Below are positions 33,632-45,629 of a DNA stretch of 64,000 bases, one piece after another. The first letter of the stretch is position 1. Every line of letters begins with the position of its first letter. Source of the stretch: Nannobrachium achirus. Taxonomy: Eukaryota > Chordata > Actinopteri > Myctophiformes > Myctophidae. Under the pieces are notes generated by a model. It did no database searches. It was not told where the DNA came from and saw only the letters and a program-made list of their open reading frames with translations. The position numbers and the translations under genes were made by a program. The stretch is from the NCBI GenBank assembly GCA_963921795.1, contig OY997654.1, positions 4,673,555 to 4,737,554 of the forward strand. The letters are read 5' to 3'.

Positions 33632-34798
33632 GAGTTGCGCAACCCAGCACTCTTTAGCTAGTGGAGATGTGGTGTAATGTCATGATTCCTAATTACATTT
33701 GTTCAACACAAAATGCTGTGTTCAAGTTCAGGAGACTTCGGAAAAAAGCAATTTACCTGAATGCTGAGTTCTGTTTCCACTAATTGGTGTTAATAAAATG
33801 TTGCCTTCAATGCCTTGGCTCCAAGTGTGGCTATGCGCCTTATTGTCCCTTTAGGATCCTTCTGCCGTGGGCCGGCAGAAGACTTAGGTGTGCGTAGCAT
33901 TCCTGTGCACATCCTCATCATCCATCTACTACTACAATTCTTTCTTATCCCATGTTAAAGCCCTACAATAATATCCTGTTCAGAAATATTAAGGCCATGT
34001 TATCCTGGGTAATTGTTTAATCAATCAGTAGTTCAGTTCAGTACACTCACTAATAGGTAGGTTAAAACACAGTTTGCTTTGACACATGAAGATATGATCA
34101 TACGGTGTGACACTAAATCATTTGGTGTGACATTCCAAATAGTGAGAAATCATACCTTTATTAATGATTAAACCAAAAAAATGTTTATGGATTACATAGA
34201 GAATATTATCAGGAAGAGTCACAAATATGTGTGTAATTTTAGAGAAGGTTTTGACAGAATACATTTAAAATATGTTGTAAGATCATGAACATGGGCCTCA
34301 CACAGAGTGTCGATTATGAAAAAAATATACAGATATAATTAATTTTCAAAAAACTATAGTGGATCACTGGTTAGTTATGATAAAGGACTTTGATAAAGTG
34401 AGTAACTTAAGAAAGATGTACTCCATTTTCATTTTATGAACAATTATTTTCATGTCACACCATATGACGATTTTAGGCACAAGTACAACAAACTGCTGAA
34501 TAAAGTCTGATTCCAATAAAATATCTAAAAACAAAATGTATTTCCATAAGGTTGAGAGTGAGTAGAACAAAAGTAAATAACTTTTATGCCTGCAATTTAA
34601 AGTTTTTTTAAAAACACATTTTTTGGGGCGTCACGTCACTGACCCATACACATATTTTTGTTATATGGCTTTGTTCAAATGCCTAATTTATATTTTTAAT
34701 GAGCATATAATTAGCAAATTCAACGTTTTTCAATGGAATTAATTACGAGCATTTTACTTTGAAGGCGAATGCTTCAAACCGGAAGTCTTATATTTGCC

Positions 34799-34936
34799 GC
34801 GTGTATGTGTCTACAGGAGAGGTTGAGGCCGATCGCCCCCCGCTACCCCCGCCTCCCCGTTTTTTGCTCCCAGACCACGCCCCCGACCGTCGCGATTGGC
34901 CGGCTGTACTCTGCTGTACTTCCTGGCCATGTCCTG
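34799..34936 (+). repeat. MULE left TIR
   Basis: The 138-bp partner of the right TIR, ending CCTGGCCATGTCCTG. TSD ATATTTGCC abuts it at 34790-34798. Confidence 0.95.
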
Positions 34937-36166
34937 TGTGTATTGTTGTTGTTGTCGCGTCGTACTAGTGCTGTCACGCGTAGAAGGATGTTTGAGAGAG
35001 ATGAGATTCAATTTATTGTCAGTGTACAGTACAAGTACAGTACAGTACAGCGAAAAGTATTTTCACATCTCATACGCGGAGACGTTTGAATACGCGGAGA
35101 CGTTTGGACTTGTGTCAAAATGAAAATGCGCGTGATTTACAACGCAGCCGACCGACCGATGACAATATTGTTGTTGGACCGTCGCTAAATACCATCTAAT
35201 GATGTAAAATTAGCGTGGCATTACTGCCCACAGAAAAGCATGATATCGATGTTGCTTCATGTTTGGGGTTTATTTTCAGACAACAGAGTGTGACTGCAGG
35301 TTTGGGAAGAGAGGGAGAGGGGGGAAAAACGTCTGGAGACTGATGCTCTAGTCTAAAGTAGCCAGCGTGGAATCAGACTATTTTGAGTTCATTTTATTAT
35401 TGTTATTATTATTATTATGTTTGGGAAGAGAGGGGGGGGGACGTCTGGAGACTGAAGTAGCCAGCGTGGAATCAGGCTATTTTGAGTTCATTTTATTATT
35501 GTTATTATTATTATTATTATTAAGGACCAACTGTGGGGGGGGAAAAAAAATTACTGTACCACGTGAATGGCGTGGCATTACAGCCCACCACATAAATAGG
35601 TCTAATTGCACACCATAGCCTACCACAAGAGATAAAGCATTTACATTTTTTATTTGACAAGCTTGGGAGAGAAGACTTGTAATTGAACGTATGGGTAGCC
35701 TAGTATATACATAGAGATGATTAATGAGGTGTTATATTGATGCTAATTCTACACCACCTGAAAGGTAGATATATGAGCCATCAGAATTCCATCCATTCCT
35801 CCTCCTACATTATTCTATAGGCCTATTGTCTGCATGACATCATTGTTAGAGATGCTTGATGAGGCGTTACATTAGATCAGACAAATATACTTCAAAAGGT
35901 ACATAATGTTCGAAAATAGCAGATCTACAAGCTCACAACGCGTCGTTGCAACCCCTGCTAAATACATAAATTGTACTGTGTGAAGTGCTCTCCTGAGTGA
36001 CCACTTCATCAATGCAGTGGGAGCAGTGTGGGACTAAAAAGTACTAGAATAGTATACATTGTTTATATAGTATACAAACATAAATGAGGGGACATTAGTT
36101 CAGTTTTGATACACTTTAATGTAAAATTCACAGTAAAAATGAATGTGCAGTTACAACTGTTATACC

Positions 36167-37008
36167 CAGTAGTGCTTTGGGGGCCGGACGGGACCGGACG
36201 CCGTGTGGCCGGAAATATTTCCCCACATGCACGCGCACGGACGGCACCGAACGGTGCACAAGCGTGTAAACGCGTGCATACCCCCCCGCGAGAGCCGCGA
36301 CAACCCCCCACCCCGCGAATCCGCGATAACTAGGCCTACAAGCAGTGTTGCAGTGGTCTTGGGTCGCGCGCCCCCGACGACCCATATCTTTTTTGAGCCG
36401 GGGTCTCGCACCCACCGAAGTTCACACATTGACAACCGTTTAACAAAGAAACTAGCCGATTTGCATATCAATAGACCTGTATAGTAGGTGTCGAGCGACG
36501 TCCGCGACCCCCCAAACATTGAATCACCTCTGCACCACTGCCTACAAGCAATACTTTTATCAGTGGCTACTACTTCGCATAACAGGTTTCTAGTGGACGG
36601 TGAATGTGTGAGCGTCCTCAAGCCTCTATTCATATGGATAGCCTACTTTAACACCTAGGTTTCCAGCTGTGACTGCATGTGCATGTGTCGATATGTGTGT
36701 GTCCTCTCCTCATACATGGCTGATGGCTCCATATTAGGCTATTTAGTGTTTGAGATTCGTTCAAGGCAAACTTTGTTTCTCTATCCTACTGCAGCGCTGT
36801 ATTTTCTAAATGAATTAAAAGAAAGTAGAACATAAAATCTTAAGTAACAATGCAAATGTAATTAAGACTAGACAACTATTGTTTTCCCACCATTAGATCT
36901 GCTGACATCCTTTCTATCTAAATAGCCTCTAGAGGCGCGTGCACGCGCGTGCACGTGACGTCAATAAATGACTGTCCGCCCGGAAAAAAAAATCCCAAAG
37001 CACCACTG
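36167..37008. mobile_element. 842-bp hAT MITE inside the MULE 3' region
   Basis: CAGTAGTGCTTTGGG and CCCAAAGCACCACTG are 15-bp TIRs with one mismatch. The perfect 8-bp TSD GTTATACC lies at 36159-36166 and 37009-37016. It landed in a tandemly duplicated ~70-bp segment (ATGAATGTGCAGTTACAACT at 36139 and 37069). It lies downstream of the transposase stop, so coding is untouched. Confidence 0.93.
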
Positions 37009-37252
37009 GTTATACCAGGGCAGTGCAACAAAAAGTTTCAACTTCAAATAAAGTGGCAGTAAAAGTTAAAATGAATGTGCAGTTACAACTGTTATACCAG
37101 GGCAGTGGAATACAAATGACAAATATACAATAAAAAGGTGTATTTAGCAGTATCTTCAGCAGCAGTGTCACAATGTGAAAATGAAGCAGAAAAGGCAGGC
37201 AGAATAATTCACTCATATTCACTTGTAATTCAGACTCCACATCCTCACAACA

Positions 37253-40200
37253 TTACTTGTTGGGATGTGGGTGATTATCCTCCACAGAATCTGCCAAATT
37301 GTGGTGTGGAAAAAGTCGCCGTTTCTTGTTCGCAGAGTAGGGATGGTCAGTGCTGCAGCTACTCGGTGACTGTGACGCAGACAGAGTTGCCAGAGATCGA
37401 CGCCTCTTACACGACCCAACAGGCACTCGACGGCCAGATGAACCTGGCTGACATCTAATGATTGGGCCTGATCGTTTCGCTCCTCGCCTGATGGCTGTCG
37501 CTCCTTTAGGAGAGCCAGAGGCAGCAGCTGCAGCCAGAACAGCTTGTGTCCGCTTGAGAAGATCAGCGACATCGCGAGTAGCAACCGATGAACCGATCGA
37601 TGGATTATTTACCAAGGAAGCCATGGCTCTACGCAGATCATTCATCATGGTGGTGTGGTGGTCCGGTGTAGTGTCTGGCGTTTCTGTGAAAAAAAAGGTG
37701 AAACTTTACAACACAACCAGTACACACAATAGGCTCCCACATGTCCATCAGCCTAAATATATTGTAGTATTTGATAATAGCATAGTAATATTTTACATGT
37801 AATTAGGTACTTGTAACCAGCAAATGTATTTCTCTTACCCTCTTCGCCATGCACCACTGAAGGATGTTCCGTAGAATTCTCAGGGCCGGCTTCCTCGCCA
37901 TGTACCATGGAAGGATCAGAATTCTCTTCGTCACCACTTGGAGCAGACAACGGCACAGCAGAACGGGGTGGAGTGGAGTGGTCCTGATGGAGTGCAGGTG
38001 GCTTCTTTTTCATGGGAGTCAGAAAGCTCCCCAAGTTGGTTACATCAACTGAAACAGTGGATGAAATTGCAAATTGAAATCCACGTATATCCACAATTTG
38101 CAATAATAATGAGAAAATAGGCGGAGGGAACCCTGGAGGGAATATAAATAGCATATAGATACGTACCTCCTGTTATTTTCAACAGCTTCTTTTGCTGTTC
38201 TTCTGTCTCGGGCAGAAAGTTATTGGAACAGCAATGAAATGTCTTTAAGACCACAGCCTGGTGTTTGCACGGAGCCCCGGTTTGCCCCACTGGACAGGTA
38301 CACAGTTCCAACTCCATATCCACATCATAGGTCTGTCCTGGAGTGGAGCAGCTGTTCACCACAAAATGGCTTGCATCAATCTGAAAAAGCATACATTTTT
38401 AAATTAAAATTAATAAAAACAGAAGCAAACCACATACCATGAAAGCCAACAGTTAGCAAAAAGGAGACATTCATGACGAGGAAACTTACCTTACGAATGT
38501 CAGATGCCTTGAGCCTGCTTGTCCTTGGGAGGAACCGTGATCTTTGGACGGCTCCCCACCGCTTAATACCAACATTGGTCAAGCGAGTCATGTAGTGCCC
38601 CTCAAGTCTGATGGTCAGCATATTGAAGAGCACTGGAAGGTTGTAGGTCATGGTACGCAGCAGGATTTTGTCCTTTAAGACTCTCATAGCTGCTTCGACA
38701 AAGTTGTTCGTGTTGTTCCCACGAGTCAGCATGGTGTTCCGGAAACTAAGAGCCCAAAACTCCCGACGGCTATACAGCTTCTCAAAGTAGATCAGGAACT
38801 TCCCATTTCTGAAATCAGTTATAAGAAAACAAATAGATAGTGAGGAAATGCATGAATTACTGTAGACATAGACATTTTACTGTTACATTTTCGTAACCTA
38901 ATGCACCCCAATTTCTGCTGTACATACCTCCTGACAACTGTGCTGGTTATGGCGTGTTGGTAGAGTTGCTCCATTCTTTCCACTGTATTGGCATACAGTA
39001 AGTCCTTCACAGTGGTGAAGAGAGACTGTCGGTCCTGCGACTCAACGTCATGCACTTTGTTCCACAGCCACCTCCAGACAGCTTGGAGGACGTGAAAGAT
39101 GCAAAGCAGCCTGATTGCTTCGGGGAACGCTCTGTGCAGTGCTGCTCGCTCTGCTGCACTGTCATCACTCAGGAAAATAGTGGGCCCTCTTTGGCCTCTT
39201 CCAGCAAAGGCCTGCTCTGGCAGCAATTCTTTCAGCAGCTCAAGACCCTCAAAAATGGTTGCTTCATCTTCGTTTTGAGTGAGGATGATCCCTAGCGGCA
39301 ACCCACCTGCACAGCTGTGTGTGAGAAGCAGAAATACACGACAGTTCTCTCTGTCCATATTTCCAGAGGAGTCGATGAAACAAAGTTCACCACTGTGACC
39401 TGTCTGATGCACACGCTTCATTAAGGGGGAGCAGATGGCAACAATAGGGGTCCCTGAAGCTGACGTGGTGAGCTTGGCACATGTCTCCTTGCATGTGTCG
39501 TTGTACTGCTCAACTTGTTTCTTAAGGGCAGCCAGCATGATTGGCCCTGTCCTCATGCCAAATTCCGCTGTATACATCGTTTTGTGCAGCCTGTAGAAAA
39601 AAATGTGTAATGATATTTATTTTATTATTTATCTGAAAGACACTGAAATACTGAGTAAGCCTGACTAAAAGTTATTAATCTGTTCATTGTCATTCACACC
39701 AAATGGAGGATTAAGTAAACTTTTAATCTTTTAATGTGCAGAATGCTTACCTCTGGGAAAACCCAAGGTCAGGGCAGGTGGCTCTGTCAGCAGCAGCATA
39801 TACATAGTTGGCACCAAACTCGGCTTGAAGCTCAACATTGAGGTCATCTAAGGCAGAAGATGGAGTGGCCCCTTTTTCAAAGTGTCTGGTTAAAGCCGCA
39901 ATGGCCTTTGGTCCAACATCTCTGTGTTTCAAAAAGTCAGCTGAATATATGTTGTGGTTATGGATGTTCTTGAGAGTTATCACAGTAGGATACTGTGGCA
40001 TGTGTTTGTCCTTACTCCTGAGAAAAAGAGAAAAAGATCACAAAATAAAATTAGACAATCAGCACAAAATATGTTAACCTTTGTGGAATAGTTGCATTTG
40101 AATTACCGGTAAAGCACTTAATTTGAATGTACAAACTCACCGTGACTTTCTGCCGCCTACAGTTTCAGTGACGCACTTCACGGTCACGGTCATTGTAGCT

Positions 40201-40307
40201 GGACAGCCAGTGTTTTTGGATGTCGATCTGGTGCCTGCTGTGGCTGACCGCTCATACACATTGTGCTGACAGTTGCAGAGAACCTGAAACATATTTACAT
40301 ATAACAT
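37253..40307 (-). CDS. MULE transposase, seven exons, DDE plus SWIM finger
   Basis: Exons (minus): 40307/40283-40141, 40017-39751, 39590-38928, 38808-38490, 38380-38167, 38048-37839, 37683-37253 (stop TAA). All six introns are 109-160 bp with GT-AG ends, and every phase matches, giving about 756 residues from ATG 40307. The N-terminus has CNCQH, TGCPA and IHNHN, a WRKY/GCM1-like zinc finger. The MULE core shows D in CFIDSSGNMD (39371-39373), SDDSAAERAALHRAFP with CIFHVLQAVWRW, and E in NTNNFVEAAMR (38694-38696). A SWIM finger (CTCPVGQTGAPCKH) follows, then an acidic/basic tail with CKRRRS. Known role: cut-and-paste transposition with 9-bp target duplication. The start codon is the weak point; a spliced leader from the TIR is the alternative. 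Confidence 0.9.
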
Positions 40308-40395
40308 CAACACATTGTTCAACAATAATATTGTGTCTCAGTCGAATTAGTTATGTATAGATGATGGTTTCTCACATTACAGATAGTCTTCACTC

Positions 40396-40533
40396 CAGGA
40401 CATGGCCAGGAAGTACAGCAGAGTACAGCCGGCCAATCGCGACGGTCGGGGGCGTGGTCTGGGAGCAAAAAACGGGGAGGCGGGGGTAGCGGGGGGCGAT
40501 CGGCCTCAACCTCTCCTGTAGACACATACACGC
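40396..40533 (-). repeat. MULE right TIR, at the transposase 5' side
   Basis: It is the exact inverse of 34799-34936 by my reading. It lies immediately upstream of the transposase, as in other MULEs where the TIR supplies the promoter. GC-rich in the middle (CCCCCGCTACCCCCGCCTCC). A possible donor AAT|GTGAGA at 40376/40375 would make a leader exon that joins in frame to 40283, but that frame has no ATG in the TIR. Confidence 0.95.
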
Positions 40534-40542
40534 ATATTTGCC

Positions 40543-42433
40543 CGCTCTGACACCGGAAGTTCTATATTTGATCAGTTCACGGACCTGATAGTCTCGCGTA
40601 GCCAGACAACTGAGACGGGTATCTTGGGACAACTATTCCACAATCTCTGAATGCTATATAGAGTCTGGAACAGCAGCTCCCGAACGGCGAGTATTGAAAA
40701 CGGGCATTAACGTTAAAAAAAATATATTTTAAAATGTCATTTCTGCTAAGCAGCAAGCTAAACATGCTTATATGATTTTTATTTATATAATGATAAATAT
40801 GTGTGATGTGAGACTGAAACGGAAGTGACGTGGGGGCTTCACTTCCGCTTCATCTCTAGTCTCGCGTAGCCAGACAACTATTCCACAATCTCCGAATGCT
40901 ATATAGAGTCTGGAAGAGCAGCTCCCTAACGGCGAGTATCGGAAGTAGCCACTGCTGCACTGAACTGTAGTCCCATTGGAAACATAACAGAAACACAATA
41001 GCTCAGACAAAGTCATTCGAGCTGCCTATTATTGTTATGAGTGTATAGTTTATGAAACGTTTGAAAACATCATGAAGGTGACACCAATAACACCAGAGAA
41101 AGACAAAATAAAGCCCCCAGAAATGTTGAAAGGAGACAACGCTTCCAGTAGGACATGTTATTGCTACTGCACCAAGGGAGCGGTTGCGTCACATCCGCTT
41201 TATCTCGCACTCACCGTTTCTATTTCCGTCTGCCAGACTGTATGCCGGGAGCATTTGACCAAATCGCGGAGGCAACAGTCTGGCCACGCGAGACTACTTC
41301 ATCTCGCACTCATCGTTTCTTCCCCGGTTTGCCCAAGGAAGGTTAGGCAGGAACAGACAACACCCGAAAGTTGGCACACCATGGGACACCGCCATGACAC
41401 TTTTGGGTGGCGGAAGTGACGAAGTGCTCATAGACGCTAATGTTATTTTGGGTGGCCACCGGACGTGGCCACCCGCCACCCATGGAGCCTAGATGACGTT
41501 GGTGACTGTTCTTGCTGAGACCTTCTTTGGGTTTGCCCAAGAAAGAAGGTAGAGTCACCAAAACGGCTGGGCATCCGCCATTGACGCTCATGGGAGCCAA
41601 AACTGGGACCGGAAGTTGTGTGAACTGCAATGGAGTCCATGGCAGAAGGATGACAGCCAGCTGGACCATGCTTGTGAATAAATTATTTCTGAACGTTTGT
41701 CACTTTGTCAGTTAATCGGTCCAGGAATATAAAATAATGCATATCACAGGTTGTTTTCCAATCAATTGTTTTTTTATTTGCACACTGTATAATTTTATTG
41801 AGGCATCTAAACAGCGTCATCCTCCGTCATGTATCGTTTCTGGTAGTGTTGCCAGGTTCTGAGAAATAAGCAACCAGGCCTAGGAAAAAAAGACCAAAAT
41901 AACCAACTAGGGCCAGGCAGGTACTAGACTTTTATGAGCACTTACTGCTGTATTGAAAATAACCATCAACAAGCTATAGATCTGCTAAGATTTTGATAAC
42001 TTTTCAAATGCGACATTCTGCATAATGAGCACTTTCTATATTGGTACTTAAATTATATTTTAATATCATTCATTTTTAATTCCTGAGTTTAACTTGTGAG
42101 ATTATATCTAAATTGCTGTATTGATTGATTACTTTTACTACAGTTTGCAGAGACAGGTACAGAGAAGTAGCCAGGCTACAGTACAGTACAAGTTCTGCTA
42201 AAATTATTTTTCCAAAAAAGTATAAGTAGGCTATGGCTTGTTTCCATGGGGTCCTTTGTACTCAATTGATCGAAACATTGATAATATTGATGATACTTTT
42301 ACTCAAGTAAAAAAACGTTGGTACCACCACCACCACTTAGAACCACCGGTTAAAACAATAAAAAGCCCATTCCCTTGTTACTGATGATATCCTATGCAAA
42401 GTAGCCTACTGTGCTCCATCGGTCTCTTTCAAT
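40543..42433. other. Repeat-rich non-coding stretch
   Basis: Two direct copies of TAGTCTCGCGTAGCCAGACA followed by GAATGCTATATAGAGTCTGG lie at 40594-40720 and 40858-40950. An inverted relative (CAGTCTGGCCACGCGAGACT) lies near 41276-41295. The same family appears at about 55005-55030 and 55485-55545. A 10-bp hairpin GGGTGGCCAC / GTGGCCACCC lies near 41450. No gene recognised. Confidence 0.55.
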
Positions 42434-42441
42434 GTTATGAG

Positions 42442-44587
42442 CAGTGTTGGGTAGCGTTACTTTTTTTAGTAATATAGACTGATTACATATTACCTTGATT
42501 TTAAAGTAATATTTTTCGTTACATATTACCCCCCGAGGAGGAGTAATATATTAATATTACTTTACTTATTACTTTTTGGTAAAAAAAAAAAAAAAAAAGC
42601 TCAAATTGAACAAATAATTATCTAGATATTTTATTATTATATTTTATATATTTTATTATTTTATTTTATATTTTGTCTGTTTTTTCATATGAAACACAAT
42701 AGACCTATACCTTCTTAAATGTGGCCTATAATGACATGACAAGTTTGACAACAAGATACAAACCTCTATGCCTTTTTTATTAAAGTCCACAGAACAAGAT
42801 CTGCATGAGCAGCACAGCATATAATGCAAATTAAATTGCTGTTTAAGGTGCTTTCTTCAAGTGGACCATTTCAGTCATGTGGAAAATACAAACACATGGG
42901 CTACATATTAGCTGTAAGACATCGGTCATTATAATGAATGAACAAACACATTGTAAACAAAACACTTGTTAGCCTACGGTATAAACGAAAAAAGCTAGCA
43001 GGTTCATGAGAACAAGGCCTTGACATGTTTTCAACAATGAAATAAAGGTTACTGGCTTTATAAGCCAACGAAATAGTGCAATTACACTCAAGAACAAGGC
43101 ATGCATACATTTTTTACAATGACACACAAAGAGCATGCCTATTGGCTTTAAGAGTAAGACCCAATGAAATAGTCCCATTTAGGCTCAATTGCAGCTTAAA
43201 ACACAGCCTAATAAAATAAAACAAATAAAAACAAACAAAAAAATCTATATACACATTAAACAATATTAGACCTACTGAAGAAGGGCACGGACCCCCACAA
43301 CAATTAAAATAAACGTGCGCTCGCTCGGATTGGAGGCCTCTCTACGGCCAGCACTGGCCTTATTTGTCAAACTGAGCAAAACTGAACAAACGAAAACCAA
43401 ACCATTATTAGGCCTACTATGTCTATGGCTCATTTCAGTCCAACAAGGACACAATAAGGACAGTTCACAGATCAGATTTTAGGGAAACAACAATGACCAT
43501 GTCCTATTCACATTATGTAGGCAGACTCAAAATAAAATAAATATAGGCTACTAGACCTGTCCTAGACTAAATTAACAAATGACAAATAAATGAAACAACG
43601 TAAGGCATAGCCTTCCAGCCTTCCTTGATAGACTCTGGAGCCTAATCCATAACAGTATAGTACCTGTTAAAACGCATCAGAAGAAGCTGTTCGAAGCGTC
43701 GGTCACCGAGACGATTTCGTTTTGGGGTGAGTATAAGACTGCCAAGACTGAACAGCCTTTCTACCGGTGCACTGGATGCTGTTGGCGCGTTGTAACGGAT
43801 TGCAATTTGTTTTATTCTTTTAAACTGGTGCAGGTTTTCCATCGTTGTGCTCGTCGAGGAGCTCCTCATCTTCGTCTGAAGATGGAGCAGCAGCGGCTGC
43901 AGCTTGCTGCTGCTGTTGATTCTCTTTGAAAGCCTTCACAAAGTTACTGCCGTTGTCCGTCACACAAGCAGTCACTTTACTAATGTTCAGTCCATATTTA
44001 GAGAAAATGTCCTCCAGCTCAGTTGTAATTGCATCATAGGTGTTTACACTTAATCATAGGAGTTTACACTTAACTGCAATGTTCTTCTCATCCTTTTGTT
44101 TAATGAACTCGAAATAATGTGAATACATCCATCCTGAAAACGTTGACCCTGGGTCTCCAACCGGCTCGGGCTCATTCTCCTGGACCTGGATCTCCTCATC
44201 AACCAATATTTCATCCGATTCCGACTCCATTCTGACTTGATGCTGCTTGCTGCTAATGTTGTTGTTTGTTGTTTGATGTACCGCACAGCGCGCCAACAGG
44301 AAATAATGGTCGCAGGTGTCAATGGGCTTTGTAGTTTTCTGGCGCTGGCGGTGCTGCTGTTGGACGCTGCGCATTGTGGATGGATACAAAAATAGGAAAT
44401 ACAAAGAAAATAAAAAAAGCACCTTCACTTTGGCCGGTAACGCGGAAAGTAATGCTGTAAATAAGTTGTCATTACTGCATTATATTACCGATGTTTTTTT
44501 TAGTAGGGCGTTATATTAGTCGTTACCGCATTTCGGTAATATATTAGTAATATGCGTTATATTACTAACGTGCGTTACCCAACACTG
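42442..44587 (-). mobile_element. 2.1-kb internally deleted hAT with intact ends
   Basis: CAGTGTTGGGTA and TACCCAACACTG are perfect 12-bp TIRs, followed by TTAC-rich sub-terminal repeats (GTAATATATTAGTAATATG). The perfect 8-bp TSD GTTATGAG lies at 42434-42441 and 44588-44595. Three separate pieces of a hAT transposase gene lie inside, so internal parts have been deleted at least twice. Intact ends mean it could still be moved by an active relative. Confidence 0.94.
43642..44231 (-). pseudogene. hAT transposase pieces: BED start, TDNGSN core, dimerisation end
   Basis: From ATG 44231 the frame reads MESESDEILVDEE and reaches a BED-finger start (SGWMYSHYFEF, VKCK). It breaks at a 20-bp tandem duplication (AGTGTAAAC.CCTATGA, twice at about 44036-44077). 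Next comes part of the RNase-H-like core with KVTACVTDNGSNFVKAF (a catalytic aspartate region), then a CAG/GCT-rich linker. After a frame change the C-terminal hAT dimerisation motif follows: TASSAPVERLFSLGSLILTP and RRFEQLLLMRFNR. The rest of the core is missing. Relatives transpose by cut-and-paste and are close to ZBED genes. Confidence 0.88.
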
Positions 44588-44629
44588 GTTATGAGATACA
44601 TATTGGCTTAAAATAAGACGAAAAGCTTA

Positions 44630-44745
44630 CTAGGATCTCCTTTTAGTTGACCTTGTACCAATGATTACAAGTAGGCCTACTGTCATAAAACTGTACGTTT
44701 TCCAGGCTTCTAATACATTCTTCAATCAATAAAAAATAAATAAGC
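44630..44745 (+). mobile_element. Solo LINE 3' end
   Basis: TCCTTTTAGTTGACCTTGTA through TTCTTCAATCAATAAAA matches the 3' end of the LINE at 28450-28555. It is a strongly 5'-truncated insertion. Confidence 0.65.
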
Positions 44746-45132
44746 AACTTGTTCACTTTAGAACGGGGGTCTTCAATCAGGCCAGGGACCTTCAAAATGA
44801 TGCAGAGATGGAGCAATCCCCTTAATTACCACCTCACATGAATACATAGGCATACCTTATTAACTGAGAACCATGTCAATAATAGCCTACTATCAACAAT
44901 ATGTCAATTGCAGAGTAAGCATGTTTTATTTTTAACAAATGTGGAAAATGTTTTAAAAAATATTTGAAGATAAATTGACATTGGGGGAAAAGAGTAAAAC
45001 TAATGAAATGTATTTATTTATTCATGTTCATCAATCAAGCAATAATTTCGCGGACCCCCTGCAGTACCTCCGCGGACCCCCTGGGGATTGTGGACCCCCC
45101 CTCCCCCTCCCCCACACACACCCAAGACGCCA
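44746..45132. other. Non-coding stretch with GGACCCCCTG motif repeats
   Basis: TCGCGGACCCCCTGCAGTAC and CCGCGGACCCCCTGGGGATT form a short tandem. GGGGTCTTCAATCAGGCC near 44766 resembles a hAT terminus, but no TSD is readable. No gene. Confidence 0.4.
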
Positions 45133-45629
45133 CCTGCAACGGTGTCAGGCATAATCGCCTATAACATTTTCGCCAGGTCTTTTCGCGGGGCACTTTTGCC
45201 GTGGAGGAGAGTCTTTTCACCTACCTGTCTGAGCCATTTCGCCTACCCTCAATTCTGCTGTCACACTGTCCATGTTTTCATATTATCTCTTTAAATATTA
45301 TAGTGACTGTGACAGTGGTGTTACATGTCAAACCTACACACGGCTATCCTATGCACTCCATAATAATCACATAAATACAGAGCTATTGGAATCAGGTGCG
45401 CCCAAATAATTAATTAATCCATGTCCCGATACTATACATTCTTTGGTGCAGTATTGAACAGTATTGTAAAATGAACAGTATTGTAGGCCTATATTCCCAC
45501 TAAGCAATTTGGGGGTTAAATCGCGTTCAAATGACGTCTTCGCCGTAACCGGACGTCTAGCTAGATCCGGTCTGTGACGAGTTTAAATTTTAAAGTTTTT
45601 TCACCGTCTAGTATAGACTAGATAGTGTG

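Larger units (their letters stand above)
32213..34650. mobile_element. 2.4-kb DNA transposon with GGTGTGAC motif series
   Basis: TACGGGTGGGTGACGTGACG (32215-32234) is mirrored, 17 of 20 bases, by CGTCACGTCACTGACCCATA (34629-34648). Between them the motif ATATGGTGTGACA or its inverse occurs about ten times, including TCATATGGTGTGACATG and GTCACACCATATGA around 32978-33035. The interior holds a short coding exon (33278-33472) and a hairpin family member. The superfamily is not clear. Confidence 0.65.
34799..40533 (-). mobile_element. Complete Mutator-like element (MULE), 5.7 kb
   Basis: The element is bounded by 138-bp TIRs at 34799-34936 and 40396-40533, starting GCGTGTATGTGTCTACAGG. I read them as identical. 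A perfect 9-bp TSD, ATATTTGCC, lies at 34790-34798 and 40534-40542; 9-bp TSDs and long TIRs are hallmarks of MULEs. Inside is one spliced minus-strand transposase gene with an open frame. The non-coding left third contains a hAT MITE, an imperfect duplication at about 35297-35525 and a half hairpin at about 35912-35945. Identical TIRs and intact coding suggest recent insertion. Confidence 0.95.

Noticed and set aside
34811-35123. Protein genes in the MULE TIR regions
   Set aside because: The same text exists in both TIRs in opposite orientation and different frames, as expected of non-coding terminal repeats.
38045-38392. Separate small genes at 37753-38154, 38045-38392, 38376-38732 and 39747-40001
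   Set aside because: Each is one exon of the MULE transposase read into its introns; GT-AG sites and phases link them.
40137-40325. Taking the minus-strand frame at 40325 as a separate small gene
   Set aside because: It contains exon 2 of the MULE transposase; the downstream exons join in phase.
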